Assembly: GCA_013350335.1 (NCBI GenBank)
Contig: CM023536.1
Coordinates: forward strand, 11,056,207 to 11,120,206
Source of the DNA: Chimonanthus salicifolius
Lineage: Eukaryota > Streptophyta > Magnoliopsida > Laurales > Calycanthaceae
DNA: 64,000 nt
Direction of reading: 5' to 3'
Shown: positions 44,690-57,030 of the stretch, piece after piece
Position numbering within the stretch: the first letter of the stretch is position 1
Layout of the letters: each line of letters begins with the position of its first letter
Notes under the pieces: generated by a model
What the model saw: only the letters and a program-made list of their open reading frames with translations
Databases searched by the model: none
Told to the model about the DNA's origin: nothing
Position numbers and translations under genes: made by a program

Positions 44690-47640
44690 AAAACTCAATG
44701 TGACGCAATAGGGATCGGGTTAGAGAGGGTTAAGGTAAGGCTTGGTTAAATGGGATGAAGTTTGATTAAATGGGGACGGTATGGAAATATGGATGTCAAT
44801 GGGCTAATGGGTTTTATGTGGTAAAAGTGAATTGTAATGAACTTTGGGTTGCTCAATATTGGTCAAGAGTTAAACGGGTAATTAGAGAAAGAGAGAGGGA
44901 CGATGGTCAGTGGGGCATGGACGAATGGAATGGGGGTTGAGGGACTGAGTTCAAATAGGTGAAAGGGCTGGTCGGTTGGATGGGACCAGTGAGTAGTTGG
45001 CGGATGAGCAGGTTTTGGGCGTTGGAAAGTAATTGGGCAGCAAGTGTACTGTGGGTCTGGGCGTTAATAGCAGATTAGTGTTGGGTTTGAAAGGTGGAGA
45101 AGATGGCTGTTTGGAAGAAAGGGTTATAGGTTTCTGGAATCGAAGTGGGGCTGATTGGAAAGGACAGGGATATTGCTGGTAGCACGGACAGAATTGGGCT
45201 TGTATTGTGATGCAGACTATGTAGGATAGAGATTCTACTGAACCGCTTGAGCGGAAGCTTAGTAAAAATTGACACGATCTTAATACAACCCGTGAATATC
45301 AAATAGTAAACCAAACTCACTAAGTAATGGAATTAATTGATTCGACTTGATTTAAACACACACGAGCGGGTTTAAAAATAAGTCCCATAAAATTTAACAA
45401 AACCTTAACAAAACCCCAACTTAATTTGTATTCAATTTCTTAGATAAAATTTATGAAGTTGTTTTAAGAAATAAACTAATGGATTTTAGTTAAAAACCAA
45501 AAAGGACTGAAATACCATACTTTAGAAAATTGAATTTGAACCTTGAAATTGACAGCAAATCTATCAAAGAGTTTCACCTCAAAAACTCAGAAACTGTAAA
45601 TGAAACATAGAAAATCAATTCAATCCCAGTATAACGTTGGTCTAATCTGTCCAATTGAAACAACTGTAACAAGATTTTCAATGGTTCCCAACAGTATTAA
45701 AAATTGGTTTTCTAATATCTTAATTCACATCAAAACTGGGATTATACTGTAGATGTAATCAGCGCCAAAACAATTACAAACGTTTAATTCTTTAAAATCA
45801 ATTAAAGAAAATGTGGCTTCAAAATTCCACCCACACATTTCAAATTCAACATGTTACTTGTTTTTTTCAACACACGCGAGTCACAGACTCAGGTTAATTA
45901 AATCATCAGTGGTCACGCTGAATTCACGTGTTTAAGCAACTATAAAGAACCAATTCAATTAACTCAAAACTTAGATGAGTTAAGAATTATCTGGTACTTG
46001 ATGAGGAAAGTTCATTCGATCCTCAAGACGACGTGAACTCGATCAGAAATCAATGGCACTTTGCCATCACTCGACTGCAACCATACATAACCTCCAGCGA
46101 CATTGCTTCTAAAATTGTCGTCCTCAAAATCACTGATTACAAAGTCTTAAATAGATAAAACAAATCCTAAATAACGTAGGAACCGACCATCCTGCCCACC
46201 AAATTCAAAACTAAAAATAGCTATATCCTAATTACAACCACTATAGTTTGAAATAAATTAGATTTCCTAAATTACCACCGATTGAAACACACCAAATCCT
46301 AACTTGATTAGGATAGTCGTCCACCGAACTATCCTGGCATTGAGTCATGATGAGTTAGGACAAAGATAACCCACGCATGTGGAACATATGTAACTAGTTG
46401 GGCCGTAGGGCCTGACAACGAGATCAAACATAAAAATTTTATCTCTCAACTCAGACGTCGAACTTGCTAAATTGTTAATATATCTGTTTGGGTCAAAATT
46501 AAAATTTTGATCACGTCCACAGATATGCCTTTACGTCCACATATGCTTGCATCATATTGGCATCAAAGAGGAAAAGGGGAGACATGAAGGAGTTCAGGGA
46601 GAATGGAACTTAGAAGAATCTCCAAACGCTGTTGGAAGCAGTGAACCCGAGGAAACAAACAATCTAAGAAAAAGACGCTTGAAACGAAACGAAACGAAAA
46701 TCAATTCATTCAATTTGTGTGTTGATTACAAGCCAGAAAGGGATATTTATACATAATCTAACCACTAAAAATAGAAGAAGAGATACAAAAGGAAATAAGA
46801 AGAAAAATAGGAAAAGGAAAGGAAAGCCGGTACTTGAAGAGCCGGTGCCTGAACTGTCCGTGATGTGTCGGTTCTGTCGGTATTTCTATCTTCATATTCG
46901 TCGGTGTTTCCCTCTCTTCTCTCTGTATCGTCGGTGCTCGCCAAAAGGGGAAGTAGGGAAAGGAGGCTTTCCCCAGTCATGTACGCAACAGAGCTTGCCT
47001 CTTTTCTATTTTTGTTTTTCTCAATCCAAAGAAAGGGTAGAAAAAAAATTGCATAAAAATAACGCACGACTATCACTAGATATTAGCCAATGTAACAAAT
47101 ATCTTGAATATTTTTATTTTTATCACAAAAATATCAACAAAATAACTTTTACACATAAAAAATCCGAGTTTATCACGTTTACCATTTTTAAATGTAAATT
47201 GCTGTTAAAAATATGTTTTTATCGCGAAAAACGGTAAATTTCTATCAAAATCATGAAATTTTACAGTTAAATTACCATTAAAAACGCTTAAGCCAAATAC
47301 ACATTTTTTATTTCTGAAATATCATTTATGTTTTCAAACTCCAGCCACATTATTTATTTTTTAAATAATATATTTTCTGCGAGATTTTCCCGTTAAATTC
47401 TGGAGAAAAATCCAAGAATTTAAAAATATCTCATTATTAACAATTGCCTTTAATATCCCAAGAACGAGATTTGTGACAGCCACCATATATAGAGTATATC
47501 AATATTCAATAGTATCATTATTAGATATAACAAAATTGTAATATTTAGTGACAAATCTATCGTCATGCCTAATATAGATGATTGAAATATTATCATATCT
47601 TAATGTTGCGGTTTAAGACAAACAAGGTGTCCATGTTCCA
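44690..47640. other. Unassigned part of intron 1, LTR-like debris
   Basis: 44690-45060 is G-rich and repetitive in style. 45230-46200 and 46700-46770 ('TTGTGTGTTGATTACAAGCCAG..GGATATTTATACATAA') resemble the U3/R parts of plant LTRs read from the minus strand. No termini, duplications or coding domains identified. A (TA)n run is at 47651-47668. Confidence 0.35.
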
Positions 47641-48050
47641 TCATGTGATCTATATATATATATATATTAATTATACAGGCTTTATGTCCAATACAATGCA
47701 CGCAAGTATAATTTTCTATACAATATTTCCTTTTTAGAGTATTTTGTTTTGGTGGTCATTTAGACACTTGGGCTGTTTTTTTTTTTTTTTTTTGGTAGGA
47801 GACCTTTTTTCAAAATTTAAAATGAAATTATCATTTTATCTTTCCAAATTTTGAACAATCTTTCATCGTCAAAACGCACATCGAAAGGGTAAAATGATAA
47901 TTCCATCCTAATTCTTCAAAAAGGATGTCTCCTAATAGAAAAGTCGGGTGTCTAAATAGCTACCTTTTGTTTTGGTGTCATTACTAACCTTAATTGATAA
48001 GTTAATTGGTATTAATGCATTGATTTGTTGTTTGGTGTTTGATTTGATAG

Positions 48051-48218
48051 AATTAGCTCTCGAGATTATCATGGGATCAATGGCTTCGGGTTCTTTTCAC
48101 TATCTGCTTTATGCTCGCAATGATAGGGGCTACACGCCTTTGCATCTTCTGGCCAACAATTCGTCTTCGTTCAAGAGTGGATATGAAATGGGAATATTCC
48201 ATCAACTTATTTATTCTT
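48051..48218 (+). CDS. Ankyrin-repeat protein, exon 2
   Basis: The acceptor is TTTGATAG at 48050 and the donor GT is at 48219 (TTGTAAGA). Joined to exon 1 in phase it reads (E)LALEIIMGSMASGSFHYLL, then YARNDRGYTPLHLLANNSSS, FKSGYEMGIFHQLIYSC. The phrase GYTPLHLLA...F.SG...G....LIYSC is a hallmark of plant ankyrin/PGG proteins, marking the last ankyrin repeat before the linker to the membrane domain. It ends in phase 1. The exon is short (168 nt) and lies 7.5 kb from exon 1. Confidence 0.8.
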
Positions 48219-48746
48219 GTAAGACTAAATTCAATCATTTTATGTCGTATTAATTATAAGACTACACATTCAACTGTGACTACATATTTGACTCACAAAT
48301 TCTATTACTTAGTTACATTTTCTTTTTTTTGGATAATATGGATATCTCCAACTTATTGTGGAGGTGAGACTCATCTCAGGACAGGTGTAGACCTCTCAAT
48401 CAATACACATCACTTAAGTACATGCAAAGTGACCGTTGAGATTGAAAATGAATCGAATTCAAGACTCTACTTCACGAGACATGCATCTTGAACATCAGGC
48501 CAAGTCCTTGAGGTTACATTTAGACGGGGATGAAAGCCCACTTGTTAATAAATCAAATAAAGAGTTATGGATAAATGTACAATGGTATCCTTGTTAAACA
48601 TTTTTTACAACCCAATTCAAAGACAATAAAATTAATTTTTTTTAATGATGAACAATGATTAACAAGGGCTCCTTACTAACATATTTCATAATATTTTCAT
48701 TCTTTCAGAATCATATAAATAACTTCAATCTTTTCCTTTTCTTTAG

Positions 48747-48914
48747 GCATAAGAACTTCTACCCCAGTAATAGATGAATCCAGTGGACAAAGACCTACCC
48801 TAATAGTAGGTGAATCCAGAAGACAAAGACCTACCCCAATAGTAGGTGAATCCAGTGGACAAAGACCAGAGACACGTGTTTCAAGAGAATCAAATATAAA
48901 TGAATCACATCAAG
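48747..48914 (+). CDS. Ankyrin-repeat protein, exon 3 with 12-residue repeats
   Basis: The acceptor is CTTTAG at 48746 and the donor is at 48915 (AAG|GTGAGT, a near-perfect donor). In phase with exon 2 (codon TGC completed) it reads IRTSTPVIDESSGQRP, then TLIVGESRRQRP, TPIVGESSGQRP and ETRVSRESNINESHQG. Three copies of a 36-base unit (48758-48865) encode a Ser/Thr/Pro/Arg-rich linker that looks disordered. Position and phase fit the variable linker between the ankyrin repeats and the C-terminal PGG membrane region of this family. It ends in phase 1. There is no independent homology for the linker itself. Confidence 0.65.
48758..48865 (+). repeat. In-frame 36-bp tandem repeat, three copies
   Basis: Units start TCTACCCCAGTAATAGATGA, CCTACCCTAATAGTAGGTGA and CCTACCCCAATAGTAGGTGA and each ends with CAAAGA. 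The length is a multiple of three, so copy number can change without breaking the frame. Confidence 0.95.
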
Positions 48915-50279
48915 GTGAGTGACAAACCTTGAATATAATTCATGAAATAAAATAGTGATGGTGATTATTGCAAATGTATAGAACTTCTATTGCTCTCTCA
49001 CTTTTTATTTACATCTCTTGCATTTCTTCCTTTATCCAAAATTTAATTCTCATTATTGATAAGACTTAAATTTAGATAAAATTTAATGCGTGTTACTATT
49101 ATTGTTTTCTATTTTTTTTGAAGTTTTTCTCTAAAATATCTTTTTTTTTTTTTTTAAATTTACTTGAAAGAAGCTTTTATCTTTGCAAAAACTGTTAAAA
49201 AGTTTGGAGGCAAGGGAGACAAGAGTGTGGAGATTGTGTGATATGAGAAAAGTGCAATCCAAATATTCCAATGGAAAAACCAAATTATGTACGCACTAAG
49301 TAAGAAATGAGAGTTTAATGTGGTGCCTCCTTTTCTTATCCATTGCATAGACTTATCGTATTAGATATAGGTCATTCATTTCGTCTACATCTAGATTAAC
49401 TTTTGAATCACAACCCTCCACATAAAATCTTACCTTTTATGAAATCTATCTTAACCATTCATCACTAGGACCATTAGATCTAAGCATTTTTAATCCAAGC
49501 CATTCATTCATAAAACCCTAGATCTAACTCAACTTCAGAGATCTGGGTTTGTCTGGGACAACAAGGCAGCGATGGGGCAATAACCAAATATATAAATTTT
49601 TTTTGGTTGTTGGATGTTTTTGCTGCTACTGCTAGAAGAGACTCGGTCGGATCGGCCAGAAAGCTGTGGGGGTCAGATCTAGAGAGTGCCGGCAAGAGCA
49701 GCAGAGAAGCTGGTGGAAAGGTCGAAGCGGCGTGGAGAACACGCACGGCAAGCAGTCAGATTGGAGAAGGAGGTGGGGTCTGAGAAGAGAGCTCACATCG
49801 GATCTGCGTGAGAGGAAAGCAGAGCCGGAAACAGATAGGATCAGTTTGCAGATCTGAGAGAAGGCATTGCTGCCGATGGGAGAAAAAAGGTGGCTGTTCC
49901 GAGCGGCAAGGACAGGTTGCGCCGTGGTCTTAACAGAGATAAAAAAGGGACAAGTCGTTTGGGAGAGATTTGGAGTGGGGCTGCAGAAGAGAGGAGGGAA
50001 AAAAAAAAAAAAAGGATTCTACGCTATGGCTCTGTACCATGTAGAAGATTGGGAAATTTGCTCAAGGCCTTTTCTCATTTACAACTCAATATATGAGAAT
50101 AAGATTCCCATAATTTAGAGATTACAGTTAGAATACAAACACGACTCAATTTGGGCTAGAATGGAAACAAAAGTCAACTATATCCCTTAATACTAACAAT
50201 CAATTCAGACATCTCAAAAACAGACATATAATATAAAGGGAGATTAGACAAAACTAATTTTGTAAGGATGGTTCCTACC
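48915..50279. other. Unassigned start of intron 3
   Basis: 49500-50110 has long but low-complexity open frames on both strands and an A-run at 49999-50013; it resembles an LTR leader ('CTCATTTACAACTCAATATATGAGAATAAG'), but without termini. The open frames show no known domain and were not called as genes. Confidence 0.35.
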
Positions 50280-50440
50280 CAGCCCCTGAGTCTGCTTTCC
50301 ACTTTTCTACTGTTGGAGTCTAGAAATTCTTAGATCTATGTTTCCACTCATTGGTAGACCTAGGTAAACAAAAGAAGACTTCCCAATCCCACAATCTATC
50401 TCCTCCACTGTACCTCTAATAGAACTTCCTCCACATCAAT
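50280..50440 (-). mobile_element. L1-type LINE, downstream segment
   Basis: The minus strand reads KSSFVYLGLPMS with a frame change, the 'YLGLPLG' box that follows the RT domain in plant LINEs. It joins the segment at 51310-51575 when the solo LTR is removed: LIGID continues into VEEV. Confidence 0.65.
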
Positions 50441-51309
50441 TGTTAGGAATATATGCAAAAATAAAATCAACGATCTCAGCACTATAATTAATAAATCAAA
50501 CACACCAATAATCTGGACAATGGGGTTTACTTGGTTCGGTAAAAATCTGCTTACGTTCATGGAGCGTGTATTTTATCAAGAGAGAAATAAAGAGAATACA
50601 ACATAAATTCCTTGAGCTTGAAATCCAAATCCAACTACAACTCATCTTGTCTGAGCAATCCTCTTGCTACTATCACTGGCTGCTCCCACACTCGCATGTG
50701 TGTCGTGTCCCTCTCTCTATTTCATGTGCTCTTCTACAACATTTAAATGCCATGTGAAGAATACTCGAGCACATCACCGTATGTGTGACTTACACGTGCG
50801 GCCAACAAACTCTCCTTTGTCAAGTCTCCTCCAACACATATGTTCTCCACACCACACGCAACTCTCTCTTTGTGCATCCTGTGAAGGCCACTTTCCCTAC
50901 ATTGTTTCCCATGCAGATTTCTTTAATAACACAATAAGACTTGCATCGATCCCAATCTTCTTCCCGTGTCCACGATAAGTGACCTGAATCCCACACTCGC
51001 TACCCATGCCGGATGGCGTGTATAATGTGTTCCTGCCATCAACCCAAGGGCACCCACGATAGATCCTATACAAGGCATATATTGCACATGGCAATGCCCT
51101 TTTCCTTTTTCCTCCTCTCCACACGTTGGAGAGCCCTAATTTTTCTCTCCATTTCCATGTACCCACTAGCATTACATGCTGCCAAGTTGTGCTCATAGAA
51201 CATGCACACGTCCCTTGATTTTCTCTGCCTATCCTTATCAACTACTCCTTGTTGTATTTGGATTCCCATTATGTTGTGGAATCCCACAAGATTCGAGCCA
51301 TGCCTAACA
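50441..51309. mobile_element. 869-bp solo LTR in the LINE
   Basis: The termini TGTTAGG...CCTAACA form a perfect 7-bp inverted repeat, flanked by an exact 5-bp duplication TCAAT (50436-50440 and 51310-51314). The block 'TTACTTGGTTCGG...CTTACGTTCATGGAGCGTGTA' parallels the copia-type LTRs at 43774 and 53561. No internal region is left, so it is a solo LTR made by LTR-LTR recombination. Confidence 0.85.
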
Positions 51310-51575
51310 TCAATTCCTATTAAGGTGCACTTTCCTAAATTAATCTTAAGCCTTAACAACAGTTTGAAGCATCTTAATACTTCTTTGTACCCCATAATTT
51401 CTTGTCTAGTGGCCTTGCAAAAGAACAAGGTGTGTCTGTAAACTACAAATGAGAACCACTAGTCCATCATCCGTTACCAAGAATCTTTTGGCAATGGCCA
51501 AATCTCTACCTTCCTTCACCAATTTGTTTAACCATTTTTCCTACAAGGGTAAAGATAAATGAGGATAAAGGTTCA
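51310..51575 (-). mobile_element. L1-type LINE, RT catalytic segment
   Basis: On the minus strand it reads PLSSFIFTLVGKMVKQ, then SHLQFTDDTLFFCKATRQE, LLRLKINLGKCTLIGI. FTDD replaces the usual FADD catalytic box of plant LINE reverse transcriptases. It is bounded on both sides by solo LTRs. Confidence 0.8.
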
Positions 51576-53045
51576 TGTTATGCAAATTTTAAATTTATAA
51601 CTCGTAAGCGCACGAATCGAATTGGAGTATAGAGATATGCAAGTGCAACGTCGAACCCACAAAGACTTGATTTAGAATGAACGGGAAAACAAATTAAAAA
51701 GCCTAATATTTTAAACTTAGCCTAGTTAACAATTTTTTAGGTGAATGATTGAATTGAAATTGTAAAATTAATTAAAACAACTAAAAACAGAGATTAAATC
51801 AAGTGTGAGAAATTATTAAGGCATCGGATTCCACCACCATTAAATCCATAATCTTCTAATTATTTATTTATTAATTCCCAATTTTTAGAGATTTAAACAT
51901 TTAAGTTCATTAATATGGTGTTCAAAGATTGATTTTCCTTTGCTTAAAAATGTAAATTCTAAGTATTCAATATTTCCAATCTTAACTAAAAGACAATGGA
52001 TCAAAGGGATTAATCTACGCATCCAATGTATTTAAATTAAAATAAAAGAAAACAATGAATCAAAGGGTTTTACTTTTAAATTAATTTAAACGCTAAGCAA
52101 TGATGAATCAAATATTAATATTAACTACTACAAATACATGATATTCGTGGTGAAAATAATTAACATCTAATTAATCTAATGAAGCACAAATCATAAATAA
52201 TTGAACACACATATTCAGAAATTAAATAAACAAATAAAAGAACATTATTTCATTAATGGGGTTTTATCCTCAACCTTAGTATAAAGAAATTACCTGGACA
52301 TTATGAAAGAATTAAAACAAAAGAGATAGAAAATAAAACCCGAGCCATCATCGGAGCTCCTTAGTCTGCAGCCCTCTGTCCCTCTCTCAGCCGAGCCTTC
52401 TCCTCTGTACAGTTCAAGTTCTTTGTGCGACTGGATTCTCCTCTTTAAATAAGAGTGTGGGTGGCATGAGATAGGAAAGATATATCATGTGGGCCCGTCT
52501 CAAATCCCTTCTTTCCTTTCTTTTTTCAGTCGGCCAGCTTTCATCTACTCGTTCTAGCATCTAGTTAATATTTTTTTTTTTTTCTCTCCTATTCTTATTC
52601 TTCTTTCTTTTCTCAACTCTTCAGGTTCATACGTTGGCAGCAGTATTGGAATTTGCTGTAAAAATCTGACCAAAATATTGCAGCCTTGTTTTATTCCTTT
52701 AAACCCAAAACTCTGTTCTTCTAATCTTTCATTCATTGGATGGGTTCTCTTCTATTTTACATTATTAATATTAACAACCCACTTCTTTTGATTTTTCATT
52801 TCTTTCTCAATGTATTTCTGGCAACCTATGGTCGATGTCACCAAAGCTTCTCTAAAATCAATTCAAACAACATCAACCTAACAAAACAAAGAAACACACT
52901 AATTAAATAAAATAAAATAAGGTAAGATACTAACAATAATAATTTCAGATATAAAATATATCAATAAAACTACAAAATAAACAATATTTAAGAACTAACT
53001 AATCAAACATTTTAGGGTAAAATTATCATTTTTCTGTGCTTATCA
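51576..53045. mobile_element. 1470-bp solo LTR in the LINE
   Basis: It starts TGTTATGCAAATTTTAAATT and ends GTGCTTATCA. The flanking 5-mers GTTCA (51571-51575) and GGTCA (53046-53050) match at four of five positions and the LINE reading region is continuous across it (KQGD/PLSSF). The same family starts at 63834. No coding domain inside. Confidence 0.75.
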
Positions 53046-53400
53046 GGTCACCTTGCTTAAGACCTCTATTGACTACTATGGGATCGATTAGGGACCCATG
53101 AACCAACAGAGTGTAGGCATGTCCTTCACACAGGTTCTCATCCAACCCTTGCACCTTTGACCAAAACCTATCCTATAAAACATATAATTCATGAAACTCC
53201 AATCCACAAAATCATACACTTTGTCCATTTTAATTTTAGATAGTTATCCCAATTTTTTATCCTTTGTCTTTATGTGGAGCATTTCTTTAACAACGAAGAC
53301 CCATTAAGAATTTGTCCTTGAGATTCACTGATAATCTTTATCATGACTTCTTTCAACCTCACCGCAGGACCTTAGCTAATAGCTTGTAAACACAACCAAT
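53046..53400 (-). mobile_element. L1-type LINE, upstream RT segment
   Basis: The minus strand gives YKLLAKVLAVRLKEVMIKII, then MDKVYDFVDWSFMNYMFYRI, GFGQRCKGWMRTCV, with several stops: the fingers and palm of a plant LINE RT just upstream of the two other segments. All three segments make one old LINE insertion. Confidence 0.75.
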
Positions 53401-53560
53401 TATTTTTGTGGGTCACATAATTTTACAAGTCAAAAAAGGCTTTAAAATTTGAAAAATAAGCTATAGCAAGTAAAATTTAAAGGCTTACAAAGTATCACTT
53501 AATTCATTCAACCAATTGGATCAATATGTCATCATACAACTTTTTGATAGAGGTGATTTT
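53401..53560. other. Spacer between LINE and copia-type LTR
   Basis: AT-rich, no features recognised. Its last bases (ATTTT) may be a target-site duplication of the copia-type element (TTTTT at 62099-62103). Confidence 0.4.
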
Positions 53561-54363
53561 TGTTAGGATTATTAGTGCAAATAACCCACACCAAATAAAA
53601 TAATGAAATAAAAACAAGCACATGCAAGAACACCAGTATTTACATGGTTTGGCCTCAACTCTGGCCTACGTCCACGGAGAATGTATCCATTATATTAAGA
53701 GAGATAGAAAGGAAAGGAGAAGAGAGTATAATATAAAATCCCTGAGTTTTAATCCAAACCCGAACACAAAGACCTTGCTTACAACCCAAAACTGTATGTT
53801 ACCTCTATTAGACTTTGTTGGTTGGCTAACCAAGGTCTTCTTCATGTACCTCACCCGTGCTTTCTAGTAGCACCCACGTTCTCTCCTTTTGCTCTCAACT
53901 GGCTTATCTCTGGCTGTTCTTTCTGTCAGCTCACCTCAAGACTGAACTATATTCCCAGCCTGCCTTGCTCTCTGACACGCTGGCAGCAACACCCTTTGTT
54001 GTCGTGTATGATGGATACCTCCCCTACACACAGATCTCCGTGTGTGTACTACAACAACCCTCTCTGCTGTATCTTCACCTCCACGCTGCATGCGACGATC
54101 AGAGGCATGTGGCCAAAAGGCAAGTTCTTCTAATGTTCCACTTTGGAAAGACAAGCTGTGTTCCTCCCATATCCATCGTATATGACAAAGATATCATATT
54201 GGAATTCCCTGCCTACAAATCCAACACGTTGGAGAGAAAGATTTTGTTCTTCTAAAATCCTTCCACTCACCATACAGCCCAATGAAATCATGTCCAACTA
54301 TTCCATGATTTTCAGAGCGAAAATCCCGACCTTGGATGTTAGGAATTGAGCCACATCCCAACA
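53561..54363 (-). mobile_element. copia-type 3' LTR (minus strand)
   Basis: On the minus strand it starts TGTTGGGATGTGGCTCAATT and ends AATCCTAACA. It is preceded (minus sense) by a polypurine tract GTCAAGGTGGAGAT (54364-54377), which fixes its orientation and identifies it as the downstream LTR. It carries the 'TGGTTTGGCC...TACGTCCACGGAG' block also seen in the LTR at 43774. Confidence 0.75.
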
Positions 54364-54543
54364 ATCTCCACCTTGACGAAAATTCCATCAATTAATCGCA
54401 TGCGCTCACTGTTTCAAACAGCACACAAACTTCACCTCTCAGTTTGTGTGTATCTCCTTGAAACCCAACGCTGATGAATTCCTCCTTGCTTCCAACGAGA
54501 TGTGGTGTATGTGTATTCCAAAACAACTAGTTTTGCTTCAGGC

Positions 54544-55429
54544 TGATGAAGCACGTGTGTGTCCACACGTGACACACACGGCTGTGTAAACAAAAAGGGC
54601 ACGGCATCCCTTTGCTTTTGTTTCCTACTTTCCCTTTTCTTCCCCTTCTTTCCCTTCTTCTTCACAGCAGCTGTTCCAAACAAACTAGCACCGCACCGAC
54701 GATGCCGAAAACGACGGGGACGGCTACGAATCAGGCACCTCCTTTCCTTGTTTTCTTCTTTCTTTCCTTATGTATTTTCTTTCCTATTTTTCAGTGCTTA
54801 GATTGTATATAAATACCTCCCCTTTGGAGCTTTGTAAAGACACGAATTTGATTAATGAAATAGATTTGGTTTTGTTTCAAGATTTGTTCTTGGATTGTTT
54901 ACTTTGATTTTCTTCACGGGTTCTTGTCGTCGCCGGAGTTCGACGGTCCCTTGGAGTATCTCTGTCTTTCTCTGCTGTTAGCAAAAAGACTGACCTGCCG
55001 GACGAGAAGCGCCCAGCCAACGCTTGGTTGCTCCCTTTCCCCTCTGCTTCAGATCTTGAAGCCATACTGCTGTTTGGGCTTCCCAAACAGCCATCCTTAT
55101 TCTAGGTTACTACTCACTGCCATCGTCTTCTCTCCAATCAGTCAGCCAGCGATAACCCTATCTACATCTCCTATTCTCTCCTCTACTTCCATCGATACCG
55201 TCCTACAACACCACCGAACCAGCTAGTCCCTTCTATTTTCCCCCTTCCAGCCTCTTTTTTCCATCATCAACACAACCTAAACACCCACCATCGTTGTGTC
55301 AGTCCAGCCCATCCGTCAACCCCTTTTTTCCACATTTCCTTATTATTTAAATCCCCTATTAGGACCAGCCTTAATCTTCAGACCAGATCACCTGGTCATA
55401 ATTATTTAAACTTGATCCCCACTGCGTCA
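54544..55429 (+). mobile_element. 5' LTR of the gypsy element
   Basis: 886 bp, TGATGAAGCACG to ACTGCGTCA. A TATA box (TGTATATAAATAC) is at about 54805-54817, followed by a leader. It differs from the 3' LTR by many transitions and a few small indels, in the range of 5-7% by rough visual comparison, so insertion is not recent. Confidence 0.95.
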
Positions 55430-55431
55430 AG

Positions 55432-55445
55432 TGGTATTCAGAGCC
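55432..55445 (+). other. Primer-binding site of the gypsy element
   Basis: TGGTATTCAGAGCC, the initiator Met-tRNA site TGGTATCAGAGC with one extra T. It is two bases after the LTR end. Confidence 0.8.
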
Positions 55446-55472
55446 TAGATTCAAAAAAAAAAAAAAAAATCC

Positions 55473-56510
55473 ATGGCTGCCATTCCCAATCTTGAAGACA
55501 ATCAGCCTGTCACCAGGGCTGAGATGAATGCAGTTCAACATTCCATTGAAGATTTGTGAGTGATGATGCAACAACTCCTTAACCGCGACAATCGACGTGA
55601 TCGTAACAATCGTGATAGGAGACCCCCAATTCGACCCAAGTATGACTCTAGCGATGAGGAGTCAGAAGACAATCGTGAGCCTCCGGACAACAAGAATAAT
55701 CGAAAATACCGTCCAAAGATGGACTTTCCATATTTCAACGGTCAACTACATGTCGAAGGCTTTCTCGATTGGCTCTCTGAGATCGAACTCTTCTTCAATT
55801 GCATGGAAATCGATGAGGCACAGAAAGTAAAACTGGTAGCCAGCCAACTCAAGGCCAGAGCAACCGCATGGTGGCAACAACTAGAAGCAGCCCGAAGGTG
55901 ACAGGGGAAGCGTCCTATCAATTCATGGACACGAATGAGAGAGCTACTGCGGACTCGCTTCCTTCCAGCTAATTATGAACAAGTTCTTTTAGAGCAATAT
56001 CAGAATTACCGTCAGGGTAATCATACAGTTTGTGACTACGCAGAAGAGTTCTATCGCCTTTCTGCCAGAGCCGACTTGCCTGAGATTGAGACCCAACAAG
56101 TCTCACGATTCTTAGGTGGTCTTCGCGTTTCACTTCGTGACTGCTTCAGGTATCAACCTGTTCACACTTTGAGCGAGGCATTTCAGTTAGCCACAACAGC
56201 TGAAAGTCAGAATGATTGTTCAGCAGGAAGGAATACACAGATGGCTAGGCACACCCTTCCATCAGCTTCTTCGACTCCCCCACCAGCCTCAGGACGTACT
56301 TCTAAGCAGACAGTGTTTCCTCGACAAGTTCCACCATGGAACCAACCAATTGCCCCGCCGAGGTCTGCCGCTAGCCAAGACACAGGACGAAACAACCTGT
56401 ACGCCTGACCTATGGCAGGTAATTGCTTTCGTTGTGGTCAGCCAGGACACCGTTCAAATAATTGTCATACTCATTATCCAGTTGCAATTACCACTAATGA
56501 AGCCTAGGAT
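55473..56510 (+). pseudogene. gypsy gag with stops
   Basis: From ATG 55473 it reads MAAIPNLEDNQPVTRAEMNA, then a TGA at 55557, and continues in the same frame: PKMDFPYFNGQLHVEGFLDW (retrotransposon gag core), AWWQQLEA, TGA at 55899, RMRELLRTRFLPANYEQVL, NYRQGNHTVCDYAEEFYRL, QVSRFLGGLR, TGA at 56406. A zinc knuckle CFRCGQPGHRSNNC follows at 56424-56465, then a TAG-type stop near 56505. The gag frame is otherwise unshifted, so at least three in-frame stops alone prevent a capsid protein. Confidence 0.9.
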
Positions 56511-57030
56511 GAAGAAGATGAGTACATTGAAGGACAAGAAGAAGATGTTGACAATGAAGAAGACTATGTCGACTATGGAGATGAAGGATCTTCTTTGCTG
56601 GTTCGCAGATTGCTATGCACACCGAGGAAGGACCTCCCATCACAACTTCACAAGATCTTCAAGACTCGGTGCACCGTCAACAATAAAGTCTGTAATATTA
56701 TCATTGATGGCGGTAGCTGCAAGAATATGATCTCCTAGTTGATGGTAGACAAGTTGGGCTTGCCGACCCAACCACATCCCTCTCCCTACTTGGTCGGATG
56801 GATCAAGAATGTGTAAGATACCCGAGTAACGAAGCAGTGCCTCATCTCCTTCTCCTTTGGTAAGAGATACAAAGATGAAGCCCTCTGTGACGTTGTTGAT
56901 ATGGAAGTCAGCCACATGATTTTGGCCGCCCGTGGTAGTATGACGTTGATTCCCACCATTGAGGATGTGCAAATATCTTCACCTTTTGCAAAGATGGAGT
57001 AACGGTCACCCTCAGCACTAAGTCAAGAAA
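56511..57030 (+). pseudogene. gypsy protease region, mutated
   Basis: In the gag frame this gives CTVNNKVCNIIIDGGSCKNM at 56655-56725; the aspartic protease motif D-S/T-G is here D-G-G (GATGGCGGT at 56706-56714). Later CDVVDMEVSHMIL appears, then a frame change near 56930 after which the other frame gives [14 protein letters not shown]. Stops are present. The region would normally lie between gag and RT. Confidence 0.8.

Larger units (their letters stand above)
40526..48050 (+). other. Intron 1 of the ankyrin gene (7.5 kb, TE-filled)
   Basis: Bounded by GT at 40526 and a TTTGATAG acceptor at 48050. It holds a SINE-like fragment, a MITE, an RTE-type LINE remnant and a copia LTR with leader, all listed separately. 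Confidence 0.7.

Noticed and set aside
46719..47237. 172-residue open frame, plus strand
   Set aside because: Composition is Lys/Tyr/Phe-rich from AT-rich DNA, overlaps an opposite-strand frame of similar length, and no family is recognisable.
49504..50118. Overlapping open frames on both strands at the start of intron 3
   Set aside because: Low-complexity leader-like DNA with an A-run; no similarity to known proteins and conflicting strands.
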